Assembly (NCBI RefSeq): GCF_029873635.1 | Contig: NC_080423.1 | Coordinates: 99,572,991 to 99,636,990 of the forward strand | DNA: 64,000 nt | DNA from: Malania oleifera | Taxonomy: Eukaryota > Streptophyta > Magnoliopsida > Santalales > Ximeniaceae | Direction of reading: 5' to 3' | Shown here: piece after piece, positions 47,165 through 57,574 of the stretch | How positions within the stretch are numbered: the first letter of the stretch is position 1 | How the letters are laid out: the number at the start of each line of letters is the position of its first letter | Notes under the pieces: generated by a model | What the model was told of the DNA's origin: nothing | What the model saw: only the letters and a program-made list of their open reading frames with translations | Databases searched by the model: none | Made by a program: the position numbers and the translations under genes

Positions 47165-48143
47165 TTCCCTGTAAAATCAGCCAACGTACATTTAGTATTT
47201 AAATACTGAAAATATAATTCCCATTTCTTACATAATTTCTCAGAAAATACCTTTCACTTTCATCAGTTCATTTTCAAATATACATAGCTATGTAAAAGGT
47301 CCTAAGCTCAGCAAACATAATTTACATGGTTGACTATACCCACATGGAAACATATATACTTAAATAAAACATAATACATTTTAATTTATGAAAACCTGAT
47401 TTAATATACAATTTCCCCTTACATGACTTCTGAACTACGCCAACAGGATTCCCAAACTAATGCACACGACATTCACTTGGACTCTAATTCAAAAACTTTA
47501 GTTTAATTAAAATAAACCCCAACTAACTCAAATCTTAGGAAAAATACTTATTTAATACTTTCTAGGTTCCAAATAACAATATTCGTTAAGAAATTCCCAC
47601 AATAACTCACTTACCCTGATTTTGAGATGTTTTCTAAACCTCTCAAACCAACGATCAGCTCCTGGAGCTTAGCAGAAAATGATCCTATGAACCTCGTGGT
47701 GGTTTCGGATTGTCAAACCGGGTCAAATCTAGCCTGAAATCGAAGAAAGAATGGTGGAGATCCGTTTTTTAGAGAGAGAGAGAAAAATCCCGAAGTTTCT
47801 CACTGAAAATGAAAGAAACTCTATTTATAGGCAGGGCTTCATCGACGAGACACGTGGGTTCATCAATGAACCATTGAAGAGACTTCGTCGACGAGAAGAT
47901 ACATTGGTTGAAGAAATTTAGAGTTTGAAATTACTCTCTCAGGATAACTTGTCGACGAAGAGCTGGAGTTCGTCAATGATCTCTAGAAGGACACTCGTCG
48001 ATGAAAACAGAACATTCATTGACGAGTCCTGTTATTCCTTCCTCTAAATTCTTTCCTTTTCTCCTTATTATCCGTTAATCCATTTCATTTATTATACTTC
48101 CTAATTATTTTAATAGTTTTAATTTTTGGGTCATTACATTTGT

Positions 48144-48766
48144 GGCCATATTTAGTTTTGAAGAAATTATCCCATAAAGTCTTCAAGATGTATCATGTGA
48201 GCCAAGTGGGAGAATGTTAGCACACATATTTCCTTTTTAAGTGACACACATAACACATCTTGTTTTATTTGAAAATACTATTATCTAAATTATTATAATT
48301 ATTATTTTATTCAAAAATTAAATATAGGAGATGAGATTTTACAGTAACTACTTGATATGCTAAGACTAAATATCCTAAGACTAAGTCGTTGGTTTGAAAA
48401 GATTTTGAATCTGACTTGAAATTCAAATGAGAGATTTTAAAAACTCCCAATCCTCTGATGGTAGGAAATGTGAGAGGAAATCTCTCAGTGGATGGGGTCT
48501 TGACGAGTCTATATTAACCATTAAGTCACATATTGGCTTTCGGTGATATAGAACTGGCCAAAAACCCTACTCCTTCTGCTCTTCTGAAACACAGTGAAAG
48601 TTAAGAGAATTCCCAAATCTCTTTCTTTATTTCTCACAATTCTCTTTTTTATTTTAGATCATTTTCTTGAAGACTGTAGTAGTTATGACTAGAGGTCAGA
48701 TCACTGTTCTCTTTCACTTGTAAATAATTGTTTGTTTGTAGTTTATGAAATTATGCATTCAAAACA
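48144..48766 (+). mobile_element. Probable Copia 3' end with LTR start
   Basis: CCAAGTGGGAGAA at 48202-48214 followed by TGTTAGCACACATATT is the usual Copia polypurine tract and LTR start. The LTR would run from 48215 toward the P450 pseudogene; I could not place its end or a partner LTR. No coding sequence is seen. Confidence 0.5.
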
Positions 48767-49560
48767 CATAATCAAGCTAGACTGATTTATTGGTTTTGCT
48801 GTTACAATGCAAAGAACAAAAGGGTAATGAGATGACAATTAAGGATGTGATTGAAGAATGCAAGTTATTCTACTTCGCTGGCCAAGAGATTACTGCTAAC
48901 CTGCTAACATGGACAATCATCGCCTTATCAATGCATCAGAATTGGCAAGAGAAGGCAAGAGAAGAGGTTCTGCAAATTTGGGGGCAGAAAACTCCTGATG
49001 TTGAAGGCATAAACCACCTCAAGATTGTAAGTGCAATTCCGTTTATGCTACACACAAAGGTGCTAGAAACAACACGAACACTTGAACCCACATCATTTTG
49101 GAAGCTAGTAGTTGCTTATGGAGGTAATTTGTAGGTCCCCATGGTAGTACATGAAGTCTTAAGGCTATATCCACCGGTGGCATTTGTGTTACAACAGACT
49201 CATCAAAGAACAAATATAGGGGGATTGTCCATCCCAGAAGGGATCGACCTTTGCTTACCTGTGTTGCTTCTTTATCATGACCCAGACTACTGGGGTGACG
49301 ATATTGAAGAATTCAAACTAGAGAGATTTACTGAAGGGGTTTCCAAGGCATCTAAGGATCAAATGGCATTCTACCCATTTGGATGGGGAACCAGAATCTA
49401 TCTTGGCCAAAACTTTGCAATGATGGAAGCAAAGATGGAATTGGCCATGATTTTGCAGAATTTTTGCTTTGGGCTCTCACCTTCTTATACTCATGCTCCC
49501 TATAATATCATTACTCTTCAACCACAGCATGGAGTTCCAATAGTACAACACCAATTCTGA
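48767..49560 (+). pseudogene. CYP72A-like pseudogene (exons 4 part and 5)
   Basis: This is a second copy of the P450 at 35295-37528, starting in the middle of exon 4 (homology from about 36734). Exon 4 part: to 49026; intron 49027-49134; exon 5: 49135-49560. The first three exons, the anchor and the start are missing. The heme loop reads PFGWGTRIYLGQNFA, so the obligatory cysteine is tyrosine; the I-helix reads AGQEIT instead of AGQETT. Either change would be expected to abolish normal activity. EVLR remains. Similarity to the intact gene is high throughout, including the intron and 3' flank. Copia H is inserted 38 bp after the stop. Confidence 0.9.
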
Positions 49561-49598
49561 GGTGTTTACGTGACAGGAATGTCATCTATATCCAAGGT

Positions 49599-49988
49599 TG
49601 TTAGGACCCTGTGAGCATCCAGATCAAAGTGACACCAAGAATTTTACGTGGTTCGGTCAATAACAACCTACGTCCACGGAGCACACACCAAAATTCACTA
49701 ACTCGCCGGAAAATATTACAATTCTCTCTCTCTCTCTCTTCTTCCCTCTCAACTCTCCTAAGCTTCTTTGCTCTCTCTACACTCTCTCTGTGCTGTTCCT
49801 GCACTACTGTGCTATATAAAACATCTTCCACAACCCTCTTTTTATAGGCTTGGAAGTTTAAATGATAATCAATACAAATCAATACAAATTGGAAGTTTAA
49901 AACTAAGAGATTAATGGAGAATAAAAGCATGCGTTTTCTGACTCAGCCTAACACGTCTCCAGTTGTGTTTTTAGCTCCATCTCTACCA
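49599..49988 (-). mobile_element. 3' LTR of Copia H
   Basis: 390 bp; TGTTAGGACC at its left edge and CTCTACCA at its right, next to the polypurine complement ATCTCCCACTTGG. CCTATAAAAAGAGG (about 49836-49849, minus) is a good TATA box. Confidence 0.88.
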
Positions 49989-50063
49989 ATCTCCCACTTG
50001 GATACAGAGACACCTCTTCAACCAGAGTATCATGAATAAATGATATGCTCATAATATGTCTCT

Positions 50064-50625
50064 TCAAGCATGAAGACCAACTGAAGTTGAACACAACTTC
50101 AGTTTCTCTGTAGTCACCATCTTCCCGTCTACTCGATTCTTGCAGACTAATCTGATGGTTGTCATCTTCACAACTAGTGTAAAAATTCCGGTGTAGTCAA
50201 TCCATTCCTTCTGTTCAAATCCTTTGACTACCAACCGAGGCTTGTACATTCTAGAGCCGTCATGCTCCTCTTCGATTCTATACACCCACTTGTTGTGAAG
50301 GCCTTTGGGCAACTTCCATGTTTTGTTGGAGGTGAGGAACTTCATCTCATCCTTCATTGCAAGCTCCCACTTGCTCGTATCTGCCACCTGACATGCTTTA
50401 TCATTGCATTTAGGCTCTCCTCCATCTGTAGGAAGTAAGTAATCAATATACCTTCTTTCTGGTATACGTGACCGAGTAGCTCTCCTAAGCTCCAGAGCTG
50501 GAGTAGGAGATGGTGGTTCGACAATCTGCTCCACTGGTTCCTCCACCTAAGGATTCTCGGTATTCTGCTGATGTGTCCCAACACATTCATGGGTGTTTAT
50601 CTGGAAACTAACCATTTTCTGTTTC
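50064..50625 (-). pseudogene. Copia H: integrase tail / reverse transcriptase start
   Basis: The minus strand gives PVEQIVEPPSPTPALELRRA, RSRIPERRYIDYLLPTDGGE, then KWELAMKDEMKFLTSNKTWK and KWVYRIEEEHDGS, the linker and first part of a Copia reverse transcriptase. It is joined directly to the gag-pre-integrase region at about 50610, so the integrase core is deleted. Near 50140 it jumps to the extreme 3' end of pol. Confidence 0.85.
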
Positions 50626-51233
50626 TTGACTATACAATCTTCACACATGTCAACCTACACTGACTGTAGATCACTCAATTTTTCCTTTGAGTGCTTCACC
50701 CTGAGTCCCTTCTCGCTCATGTGACTAAGTTGTTGGTTCCAGATGTTGCTGTTGTCATTTCCTATACCAACTAAAATAGACATGGAGGCATTGGAGGTTA
50801 GAAAAAGTGTTTCGCTTTTCTTACCTCGCGCAATCGTTAGTACACCCTTTGAAACTTTCCATTCATTGCCAATGAATTTCATCGTGTATCCCTCATCTTC
50901 CAGCTGACCAACTGAGATCAAATTCTTTCTTAGGTCTAGAATATACCTGACATCCTTCAGCTTCCATACTGACCCGTTTAAATTGATCTTCATAACTCTC
51001 TTGCCGGTTATGTCGCAAGGGTGATCGTTGCCAATGTACACCTTATCAAAATTACCTGGTGTGTACTCCTCTAGGCAATCTCTGCAGCATGTGGCATGAA
51101 ATGAGGCTCCAGAGTCTAAGACCCAAGACTCCTGCTTGCTTTCCCAAGAGCAGATCAATATCTCATCATTCTCAGAAGCAATATTTGCTTCTTTCTTTGC
51201 CCTCGTCTCGAATTTTTTCTTCTGACTCCTGCA
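50626..51233 (-). pseudogene. Copia H: protease and gag-pre-integrase region
   Basis: The protease active site WVLDSGASFHATCC is intact, followed by KLKDVRYILDLRKNLISVGQ and SNIWNQQLSHMSEKGLRVKH. The zinc-site histidine of WHQRL is Asn here. A stop near 50655 ends the open frame before CEDCIVKKQK. Confidence 0.85.
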
Positions 51234-51984
51234 CTAGTTCATGAAATGACCACTCTTTCCACAGTTCCAGCACTCAATAACTTTAGTGCTTTGAGAACCT
51301 GTGTCCTGAGTACCTCTGGGATTTCTCGGCCTAGATTTGCCGCAGTTGTTTGATCGTCCATGCCTGTTTCCTCTACTTCGACTCTCCATGTTCAAGGCTG
51401 AACTTGAATTGGAGCTATGGTTCGGCTGCATTCTTATTTCCTTCATCAAAATCATGCTGATAACCTCATCATATACAAGCTTTGATTTTCCTGTGGAGCT
51501 ACTGATGGTAGTGACGACACCATTCCAATTTTCAGGAAACTGACTAAGAATCGGTAAAGCCCGAATCTCATTATCAAACATTATCCCAACTAAGGTGAGT
51601 TGATTAGACAACTCATTGAAGTTATTCAGATGCCTGCTGAAACTCTCACCTGCAGACATGTTCATCGTAAATAGTTTTTTCATGAGATGTACCTTATTTG
51701 CGGTTGAAGGCTACTCGTACATATTAGAGAGCGCATCCATAAGAGACTTGGTGGATGTTATATGCTTGATATTGAACGCCACAGATTTCGACAACGTCAT
51801 TCTGATGGCTCCGAGGGCTTTTCAATCAAGAAACTCCCACTCGTCCTCGTTCATGGATGTTGGCTTACCCTTCAACGGTAAGTGCAATTCCTTCCCAAAC
51901 AAATAATCTTCTATCTGCATCTTCTAGAAATCGAAATTGTTCCCGTTGAACATTTCGATTTTTGAGCTCTTTTCATTTGACATC
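51234..51984 (-). pseudogene. Copia H: gag
   Basis: It starts at ATG 51982 (MSNEKSSKIEMF) and shows the same core as G1 (MTLSKSVAFNIKH, FTMNMSAGESFSRHLNNFNE). It ends in a Ser/Arg-rich tail and a knuckle CWNCGKSGHFMN, where a stop precedes the last cysteine. Stops near 51940, 51822 and 51712 break the frame. Confidence 0.85.
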
Positions 51985-52640
51985 TTAATTCACTAATCTA
52001 GAGATGAAATTAGCTCAAATGGATAGCACAGTTGGATCCGAAATGATCGAAAACCCTAGAAATGGTTCAAGTCACTCGAAAAACTGACCCAAAACGACTC
52101 CGAAAAGCTTAGTCAAAGTTTGGTCAAACTTGCTGACGTGGCGCTGATGTGGCAGTGGGGTCCGCCGATGACATGGTAGATGTGGGGCCCACTAATGACG
52201 TGGCAATTGACAGGCAGGTGGCCCGCCGCTGATGTGGCATTGCTAACGTCGCACCCCCAGCTACGTGGCACACTCCTGCTAACGTAGTGCGCTAACGTGG
52301 CACTTAGGCTGAGGACAGACTCGGGTCAGGTACCGGCTCTTAGATCAACCTGGGATGAGTCTGTGTCCGAGTCTGGTCGGGTTATCAGCATGTCGGGTCG
52401 AGGTGGATCGGGTGAAGAAACGCGTGCGGCGCGTCGCCAGAGCATGGAGAGGCGTATTGCTCTGGCAAGGCGCGTGTGGGCGCGCGTGGCCTTATCTGAA
52501 CTCCGTTCAAGCTCCGGAGGACACCCTTCTCTTTCTCTCGGCGAGAAGAATACGATGGTGGCCTCAAAATGTAGTTTTGATCTACTAGACAGAGTTCTGA
52601 ATTTCAGGATCACTTCCATTCTCGCTTTTGTGCTTCAACC
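51985..52640 (-). other. Copia H untranslated leader with TGACGTGGCA repeats
   Basis: No gene. Nine variants of TGACGTGGCA at 52132-52310 and a GC-rich segment to about 52560. Open frames in both directions here have no family resemblance. Confidence 0.7.
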
Positions 52641-52654
52641 GGGCTCTGATACCA
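52641..52654 (-). promoter_or_regulatory. Primer binding site of Copia H
   Basis: TGGTATCAGAGCCC on the minus strand, two bases from the LTR end at 52657; complementary to initiator tRNA-Met. Confidence 0.92.
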
Positions 52655-52656
52655 CT

Positions 52657-52777
52657 TGTTAGGACCCTGTGAGCATCTAGATCAAAGTGAAACCAAGAAT
52701 TTTATGTGGTTCGGTCAATAACGACCTACGTCCATGGAGCATACACCAAAATTCACTAACTCGCCAAAAAATATTAC

Positions 52778-52845
<68 letters not shown>

Positions 52846-53090
52846 CTCTTCTTCCCTTTCAGCTCTCCTCTGAGCTTCTCTGCTCTCTCTGCACTCTCCG
52901 TGTGCTGTTCCTGCACTACTGTGCTATATAAAACATCTTCCACAGCCCTCTTTTTATAGGCTTGGAAGTTTAAATGATAATCAATACAAATTGGAAGTTT
53001 AAAACTAAGAGATTAATGGAGAATAAAAGCACGCGTTTTCTGACTCAGCTCAACGCGTCTCTAGTTGTGTTTCTGGCTCCATCTCTAACA
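52657..53090 (-). mobile_element. 5' LTR of Copia H
   Basis: 434 bp, matching 49599-49988 closely; a CT array of about 65 bp (52780-52844) accounts for most of the extra length. TATA box CCTATAAAAAGAGG lies at about 52950-52963 (minus). Confidence 0.9.
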
Positions 53091-53560
53091 AAGGTGTTGT
53101 CACTTGGTAGGACAATATTGTTCTTCAATTTTCTTGGAAACTATATGGTTCTGTATATCAGGGGAAAAACGGTGATTCTTCTTGTTTTTTCAACCTCTCG
53201 CAAGACATCTCAAGAGTTTTTCGTTGCTAAATTCATATTACTAATTAAATAAATTCTACAATTTTTTTTTAAAGAAAAACACGTATTCAAAAAGTCAAAA
53301 CTAATCAAATGACTCAAATGAAATTAAAAATGAACCTTTGGGCCTCATTTGAAACTTGGAAAAATATTAGGGAAATAAAGGGAAAGGAAATTTTAAAGGA
53401 ATCAACTTTTTCATATTTGGTTATTTAGGAAAGTGAGAATGAAAATAAAAAAAATATTAAATTTACAAACAAAAATTTGATTTTACACATCATTAACATT
53501 TCATTTTTATTAATTTTTAATCATATTAGAACATATTTTCATATTTAATATCACTTGATA
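53091..53560 (+). other. Displaced 3' flank of the P450 pseudogene
   Basis: AAGGTGTTGTCACTTGG resumes the sequence broken by Copia H and follows the intact gene's flank (37562-37880) to about 53420, then AT-rich DNA. No gene. Confidence 0.8.
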
Positions 53561-53640
53561 TAGAGAGAAAAAATGATGGCGTTAGTTTGTTTTAATATTA
53601 TATTATCAAAACTGGTTAATCATCTTAGAAATGGCATGTG

Positions 53641-53810
53641 CCTTGAAGTTAGACTTTATTCAATTGAGTCTTTGGAAATGATATGTATTTTGGAGTTAGA
53701 TATTTATTTAATTGAGTCTTTGGAAAGTGCATATACCTTGAAGTTAGACTTTTATTCAATTGAGTTTTTGGAAAGAGCATATATACTAGAGTTAGATATC
53801 TATTTATTGA
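53641..53810 (+). repeat. 48-bp tandem repeat within a 105-codon open frame
   Basis: About 3.6 units of 47-48 bp (starting at 53641, 53688, 53736, 53784). Units 1 and 3 begin CCTTGAAGTTAGAC, units 2 and 4 have GGAGTTAGATAT, so a 96-bp double unit is likely. The frame 53573-53890 stays open through it, giving a 16-residue repeat around IESLE and LELDIYL. No start context or family supports a real protein. Confidence 0.85.
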
Positions 53811-53890
53811 GTTCTTTTATTTTTGTGTTTCATAAATTCAAAATATTAAGTGTATCTTGTTTTTATGTCATGTGTGCCTATAAACCCTAA

Positions 53891-54121
53891 AACATTGGCA
53901 CTAAAAGATAGTATGCAATTCTTTTCACATCACTCTTGTCGTATTATTCTATCATCTAAGTATAGAGAGTTGACAACTTAAGAAAGGTATTCCTTTATGG
54001 AGTTTTAGACTCTTCTATTCATGTAGAATTAGAGAGAGTCTCCCAATTCAAATCAGACTATTGTATCTCGAGGGAAACAAGGCGCAGTGAAGTTTTGTTG
54101 CACTAGTTTGTGGGCTAAGCC
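53891..54121. other. No feature seen
   Basis: Ordinary AT-rich sequence without recognisable coding or repeat structure, leading into the A tract at 54122. Confidence 0.6.
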
Positions 54122-54817
54122 AAAAAAAAAAAAAAAAAACCCACAATAGGAGGGCGGTATTGGACTAATGACTGACCCCACAGACCAACATGTGTCCTTT
54201 TCAGTGTGTTTTATCCTCACTCACACACTTCTTGAGAACACTTCCCAGAAGGTTACTCATTCCAAGATTACTCCAAGTCAAGCATGCTTAATCGTAAAGT
54301 TCTTATGGGAAGGCTCCCGAAAAGAAATGTGCACCTTGTTAATATGGGTAGTAACATCTAATCCTTTTAAGCCTTTCTTCTACGAGATATTACATTCTCC
54401 CCCACTTACAGAATGCAATGTCCTCGTTGTGAACCCACATTTCCAAACCTAGGCAATGTGAATCTCATTACACTTTTAGCTGGTAATTGCTCTGATACCA
54501 TTTTGTAACGCCCCAACCTGGGTCTACCAGGAAGCACTGCGTCTCTCCTCTTCCACTTAGACCACAATAGGAGGGCGGACCATATTAGACTAATGACTAG
54601 CCCCATAGATTAACATGTATCATTTTCAGTGTGTTTTGTCTTCACTCATACACTTCCTGAGAAAACTTTCCAAAAGGTCACCCATCCCAAAATTACTCTA
54701 AACCAAGCACGCTTAACTGTGGAGTTCTTATGGGAAGGCTCCTGAAAAGAAATGTGCACCTTATTGATGTGGGTAATAACATCTAATCCTTTTAAACCTT
54801 CCATTGGGTATCACACC
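54122..54817 (-). mobile_element. Cassandra-type TRIM with 5S rRNA-like LTRs
   Basis: Two short LTRs (about 54143-54394, truncated, and 54504-54817, complete) flank about 110 bp. The minus strand of each LTR contains a 5S rRNA-like core. In 54504-54817 it reads GAACTCCACAGTTAAGCGTG and later GGATGGGTGACC, that is box A at 54703-54718 and box C at 54676-54687. A primer site TGGTATCAGAGC lies at about 54489-54500 (minus), and a polypurine tract GTAAGTGGGGGAGAA touches the left LTR at 54395. No protein is encoded. This fits Cassandra, a non-autonomous TRIM with an RNA polymerase III-type internal promoter. An A tract (54122-54142) replaces the end of the left LTR. Confidence 0.9.
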
Positions 54818-54948
54818 ATGTCTCAATCTAATTGTGAATCATGCTACTGTTTGATTTGTGTTTTAAGGTTTTTTTTTACTATATTCCAAACAATTTTTAA
54901 GGAGATTAAAAAAATACAAAGCCTATGTTTGAAAAGTCAAGTGGAAAT

Positions 54949-55221
54949 GTTGTAGACCTCAATAAGTGCTTTCAATTTAAAGGAGCCCACTTCAAGGGAT
55001 TGAAATGCAAGGTGCTCTTCTATCTCAGTCTCCTTATTAGAGTAGAATATAGTAGAGGAGAATCCAGAGACAATCAAGAGGATTCTTCACTTGTATAGCA
55101 GTTTTTTAAATTATGAATTATACCTTTGTTATTCTGTTGTAATGTTAACTTATACAGTTGTAAATATTTCTATAAATATGAATATCCTCACAATAGTTAT
55201 GCTTGAGGTGTCACCTTATCA
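54949..55221 (+). mobile_element. Probable 5' LTR of a Copia element (L)
   Basis: It ends CCTTATCA at 55221, directly followed by TGGTATCAG (55222-55230), a partial initiator tRNA-Met primer site. A TATA-like TATAAATATGAATATCC lies at about 55172. The start TGTTGTAGACC at 54949 is a guess. Confidence 0.6.
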
Positions 55222-55559
55222 TGGTATCAGCACCACTTTCGGTCGATACCTTAAATTTTTTCCTCTAGCCGATTCAAGCTCCAATTAGCTTCCGCTCAAT
55301 ACGATGGTTCACATGGTGACCATCAAACTCATTTCTACCAATTACCACATGTGGCATAGCCAATTCATTTCATTGCTTGAAAGTCAAGATCTCATGGGCT
55401 TCTTGGACGGGTCTTCCTGCACCTATAACCTTGGCTCGAGAGGGTTCCAATCAAGTTCCTAATTCAGCTTACAAGAAAAGGCATACACAAGACTGGATGT
55501 TGGTCAACCTCATTTACACTTCTTTTATAGAGGAGTGTATGGCCGAGGTTGTTAATTCC

Positions 55560-57574
55560 TATTGACTTTTTGAGTCCTATCTCGTTTTTGATAATGACAA
55601 ATACAAGGTATTTAATGTTTGTCGAGTTTGTGTGCAGGATCAAATTGGCAAAATCATATGGTAGCACATATTGGCTTGAAGGAAAATAAGACCCAAAGTG
55701 TTTAATTCCTTTGTAGTTTTTAAATCGAGTTTTTAATATTATTTAAATTCCAACGGCCTGTAATAATTGGTGCATATCATGTATGTAGGATCTATAAGCT
55801 CAAGACCGTAGATAGACCTTAAGGATCAACGCCGAATTTTTTCGATCGACTCTCAATGGCACTTGACCGACCATAGGACCCACAATATTGCATGAAAATG
55901 TCCCTCATAATCATGTAAATAGGGACAACTTCATAAGAAGAATTGGACCGAAATGCACAAATTTGGCATTGTCAGTCAACCAAACATCTAACACACTGAG
56001 CACTTCGATCAACCGAACCTCCCCAGGGTCAATGGTTTGACCCTTCGGTCGATCGACCTCAAAATGAGCAGTAATGCTCTCGTCGACTGAACTGGCACGT
56101 GGGGAGATCCCAATGGGCTGGTTGATCGAACTTATAGTACAAAAATGGCTTAGTGGACCGAACACCCATGTTTGGTACGCCGAACCCAATCCGGTCGGCC
56201 GAACCTCGGAGGTTCTAAAATCGCCTTAAGCCTGGTCCACCATCTTCCTAGTTCAAATTCTTCCTGGTCGACCGAACCATAGAAATGGTCGATCGACCCC
56301 CTCAAGTTGCTTGAATTTTACCGAGGTTAATTGAGGTTAAAACATGGTTAACGTCTTAAATTCTTTTATAACAATTTTAATAATTCCCATGGTGTCCCCA
56401 ACTGTCATAATTCTTCCCATGTCTATAAATATGAGTTCATTTGCTCAATTAAGAAGATTAGGGATTTAATTAGCCCAAATTTCCTCTGAAATTTTATAAG
56501 CCCTATTTCTTCATATAAACCCTATACACTTACATAGTACCATTCCTTTGAGAAATCAAGCTTTGTGAGTATTTATATGTTGTTCTATTTTTCTAGGATA
56601 CTCTCATTTTATTCATTATTGTTGATTTTCATATTGAGAGTAGAGCAAAAGTTTTTCCCCCAATTTTATTTAATAAATATTTGTGTGGGAAAAATCTTAT
56701 AGTTAAGTGAGTCTTTGCATTATTATTGCAAGACTCATTGGGCTTGTATTTTTTTGTGTGCAAAAATATTTTTTACAAGCTCATATTTGAATATCTCTTT
56801 GAGTTGTGACATTGAGAAAATAATTTTTGAGATATTCTAAATTTCTCTTGGTACAAATCTTTGAAACCCTAACAGTGATTGAGATTCATCTTTACATAGT
56901 TTCAAGGATTAGCTTGTTGACACACTCTTGTGCTTGATTTTAGATAATCATTATATTGAGTATTGATTGCACACATATAACACTGATATTATAGTCCTTA
57001 CATCATTGATGTGCATTGATTATTACATGTGTGTATCGGTACATAATCTGCTTGTGATAAAAGCAATTTGAATTGTACAAAAATTTGTATTTCATTGTTG
57101 TACTCTAGGCGTGACTTGAGGGGGTTTGATCTAGCCCGTAAGGATTAGGTTGGGGTCAGCCCTGTGAATTTGATCTAGGGCCTTCTTCGACCCATAAGGA
57201 GAGTTTGTAAAGGTTGAGGTCAGCCCTAGAAATTTGACATGGTTATAATCGGTGTTGCTCCACCCATTAAGTGAGCAATAGTGATAACCCTCGGGCTTGC
57301 AAGCTGAGGCAGGGATGTAGGCACAGTTGGTTGAATCAAGATAATATATTGTGTGTGTACTTTATATTTCTGTAATTTACTTTCTGCACTGTCTTTTTCA
57401 GCACATGTATGTTGTATGCCTAATTCATTATATGCCTTACATGTGTTGATTGGGTTTACGATTATTTAGACAGACCCTAGTTTGTGATTATATTGTTGTG
57501 GAATTTAGTTGAACCTAAGTATAAACTTTTAATTACCCAATTCACCCCCTCTTGGGAATACACCAATTCCAACA
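55560..57574 (+). mobile_element. Solo long Copia LTR (K, SIRE-like)
   Basis: 2015 bp, from TATTGACTTTTTGAGTCC (first two bases TA instead of TG) to CCCCTCTTGGGAATACACCAATTCCAACA-type end at 57574, flanked by ATTCC on both sides. The ending in ACCCCCTCTTGGGA resembles the D family, but the rest is different. TATA motif GTCTATAAATATGAG at about 56418 is preceded by a cluster of GGTCGATCGACC-type words (55838-56310). Confidence 0.85.
55838..56310. repeat. Palindrome cluster, GGTCGATCGACC type, in LTR K
   Basis: About ten words such as CGGTCGATCGACC, TTCGATCGAC, GGTCGACCGAACC, GGTCGGCCGAACC and TTCGATCAACCGAAC, with spacers of 15-60 bp, ending about 100 bp upstream of the TATA motif. Confidence 0.8.

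Larger units (their letters stand above)
39537..48138 (-). mobile_element. Solo F-type LTR (copy J), split by Gypsy element B
   Basis: The left edge TGTAAAGCCC (39537) and right edge GGGTCATTACA (48138) are framed by TTTGT at 39532-39536 and 48139-48143. Removing the inserted element (40952-47164 plus its duplication) leaves about 2384 bp, almost the same as solo LTR F1 (2382 bp). It reads on the minus strand: seven palindromic TTCGTCGACGAA-type words (47848-48030), TATA-like CTATAAATAGAG (about 47820-47831, minus) and the GATCAGCTCC leader block (about 47652). The left part 39540-40951 is its transcribed end. Confidence 0.88.
49599..53090 (-). mobile_element. Copia element H, internally deleted
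   Basis: Two LTRs (49599-49988 and 52657-53090) enclose 2.7 kb of minus-strand gag, protease and pol remnants. Target duplication AAGGT is perfect (49594-49598 / 53091-53095) and splits the sequence that is contiguous behind the intact P450 at about 37562. The LTRs differ mainly in the length of the CT array. Integrase core and most of the reverse transcriptase and RNase H are deleted. It is close to G1 and G2, probably of the Tork/TAR group of Copia. Confidence 0.9.

Noticed and set aside
52297-52662. 121-codon frame and overlapping minus-strand frames in GC-richer DNA.
   Set aside because: This is the untranslated leader of Copia H between primer site and gag; no family resemblance and no conservation with G1 in any frame.
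55911-56189. 92-codon minus-strand frame.
   Set aside because: It lies wholly within the palindrome cluster of solo LTR K and has no family resemblance.
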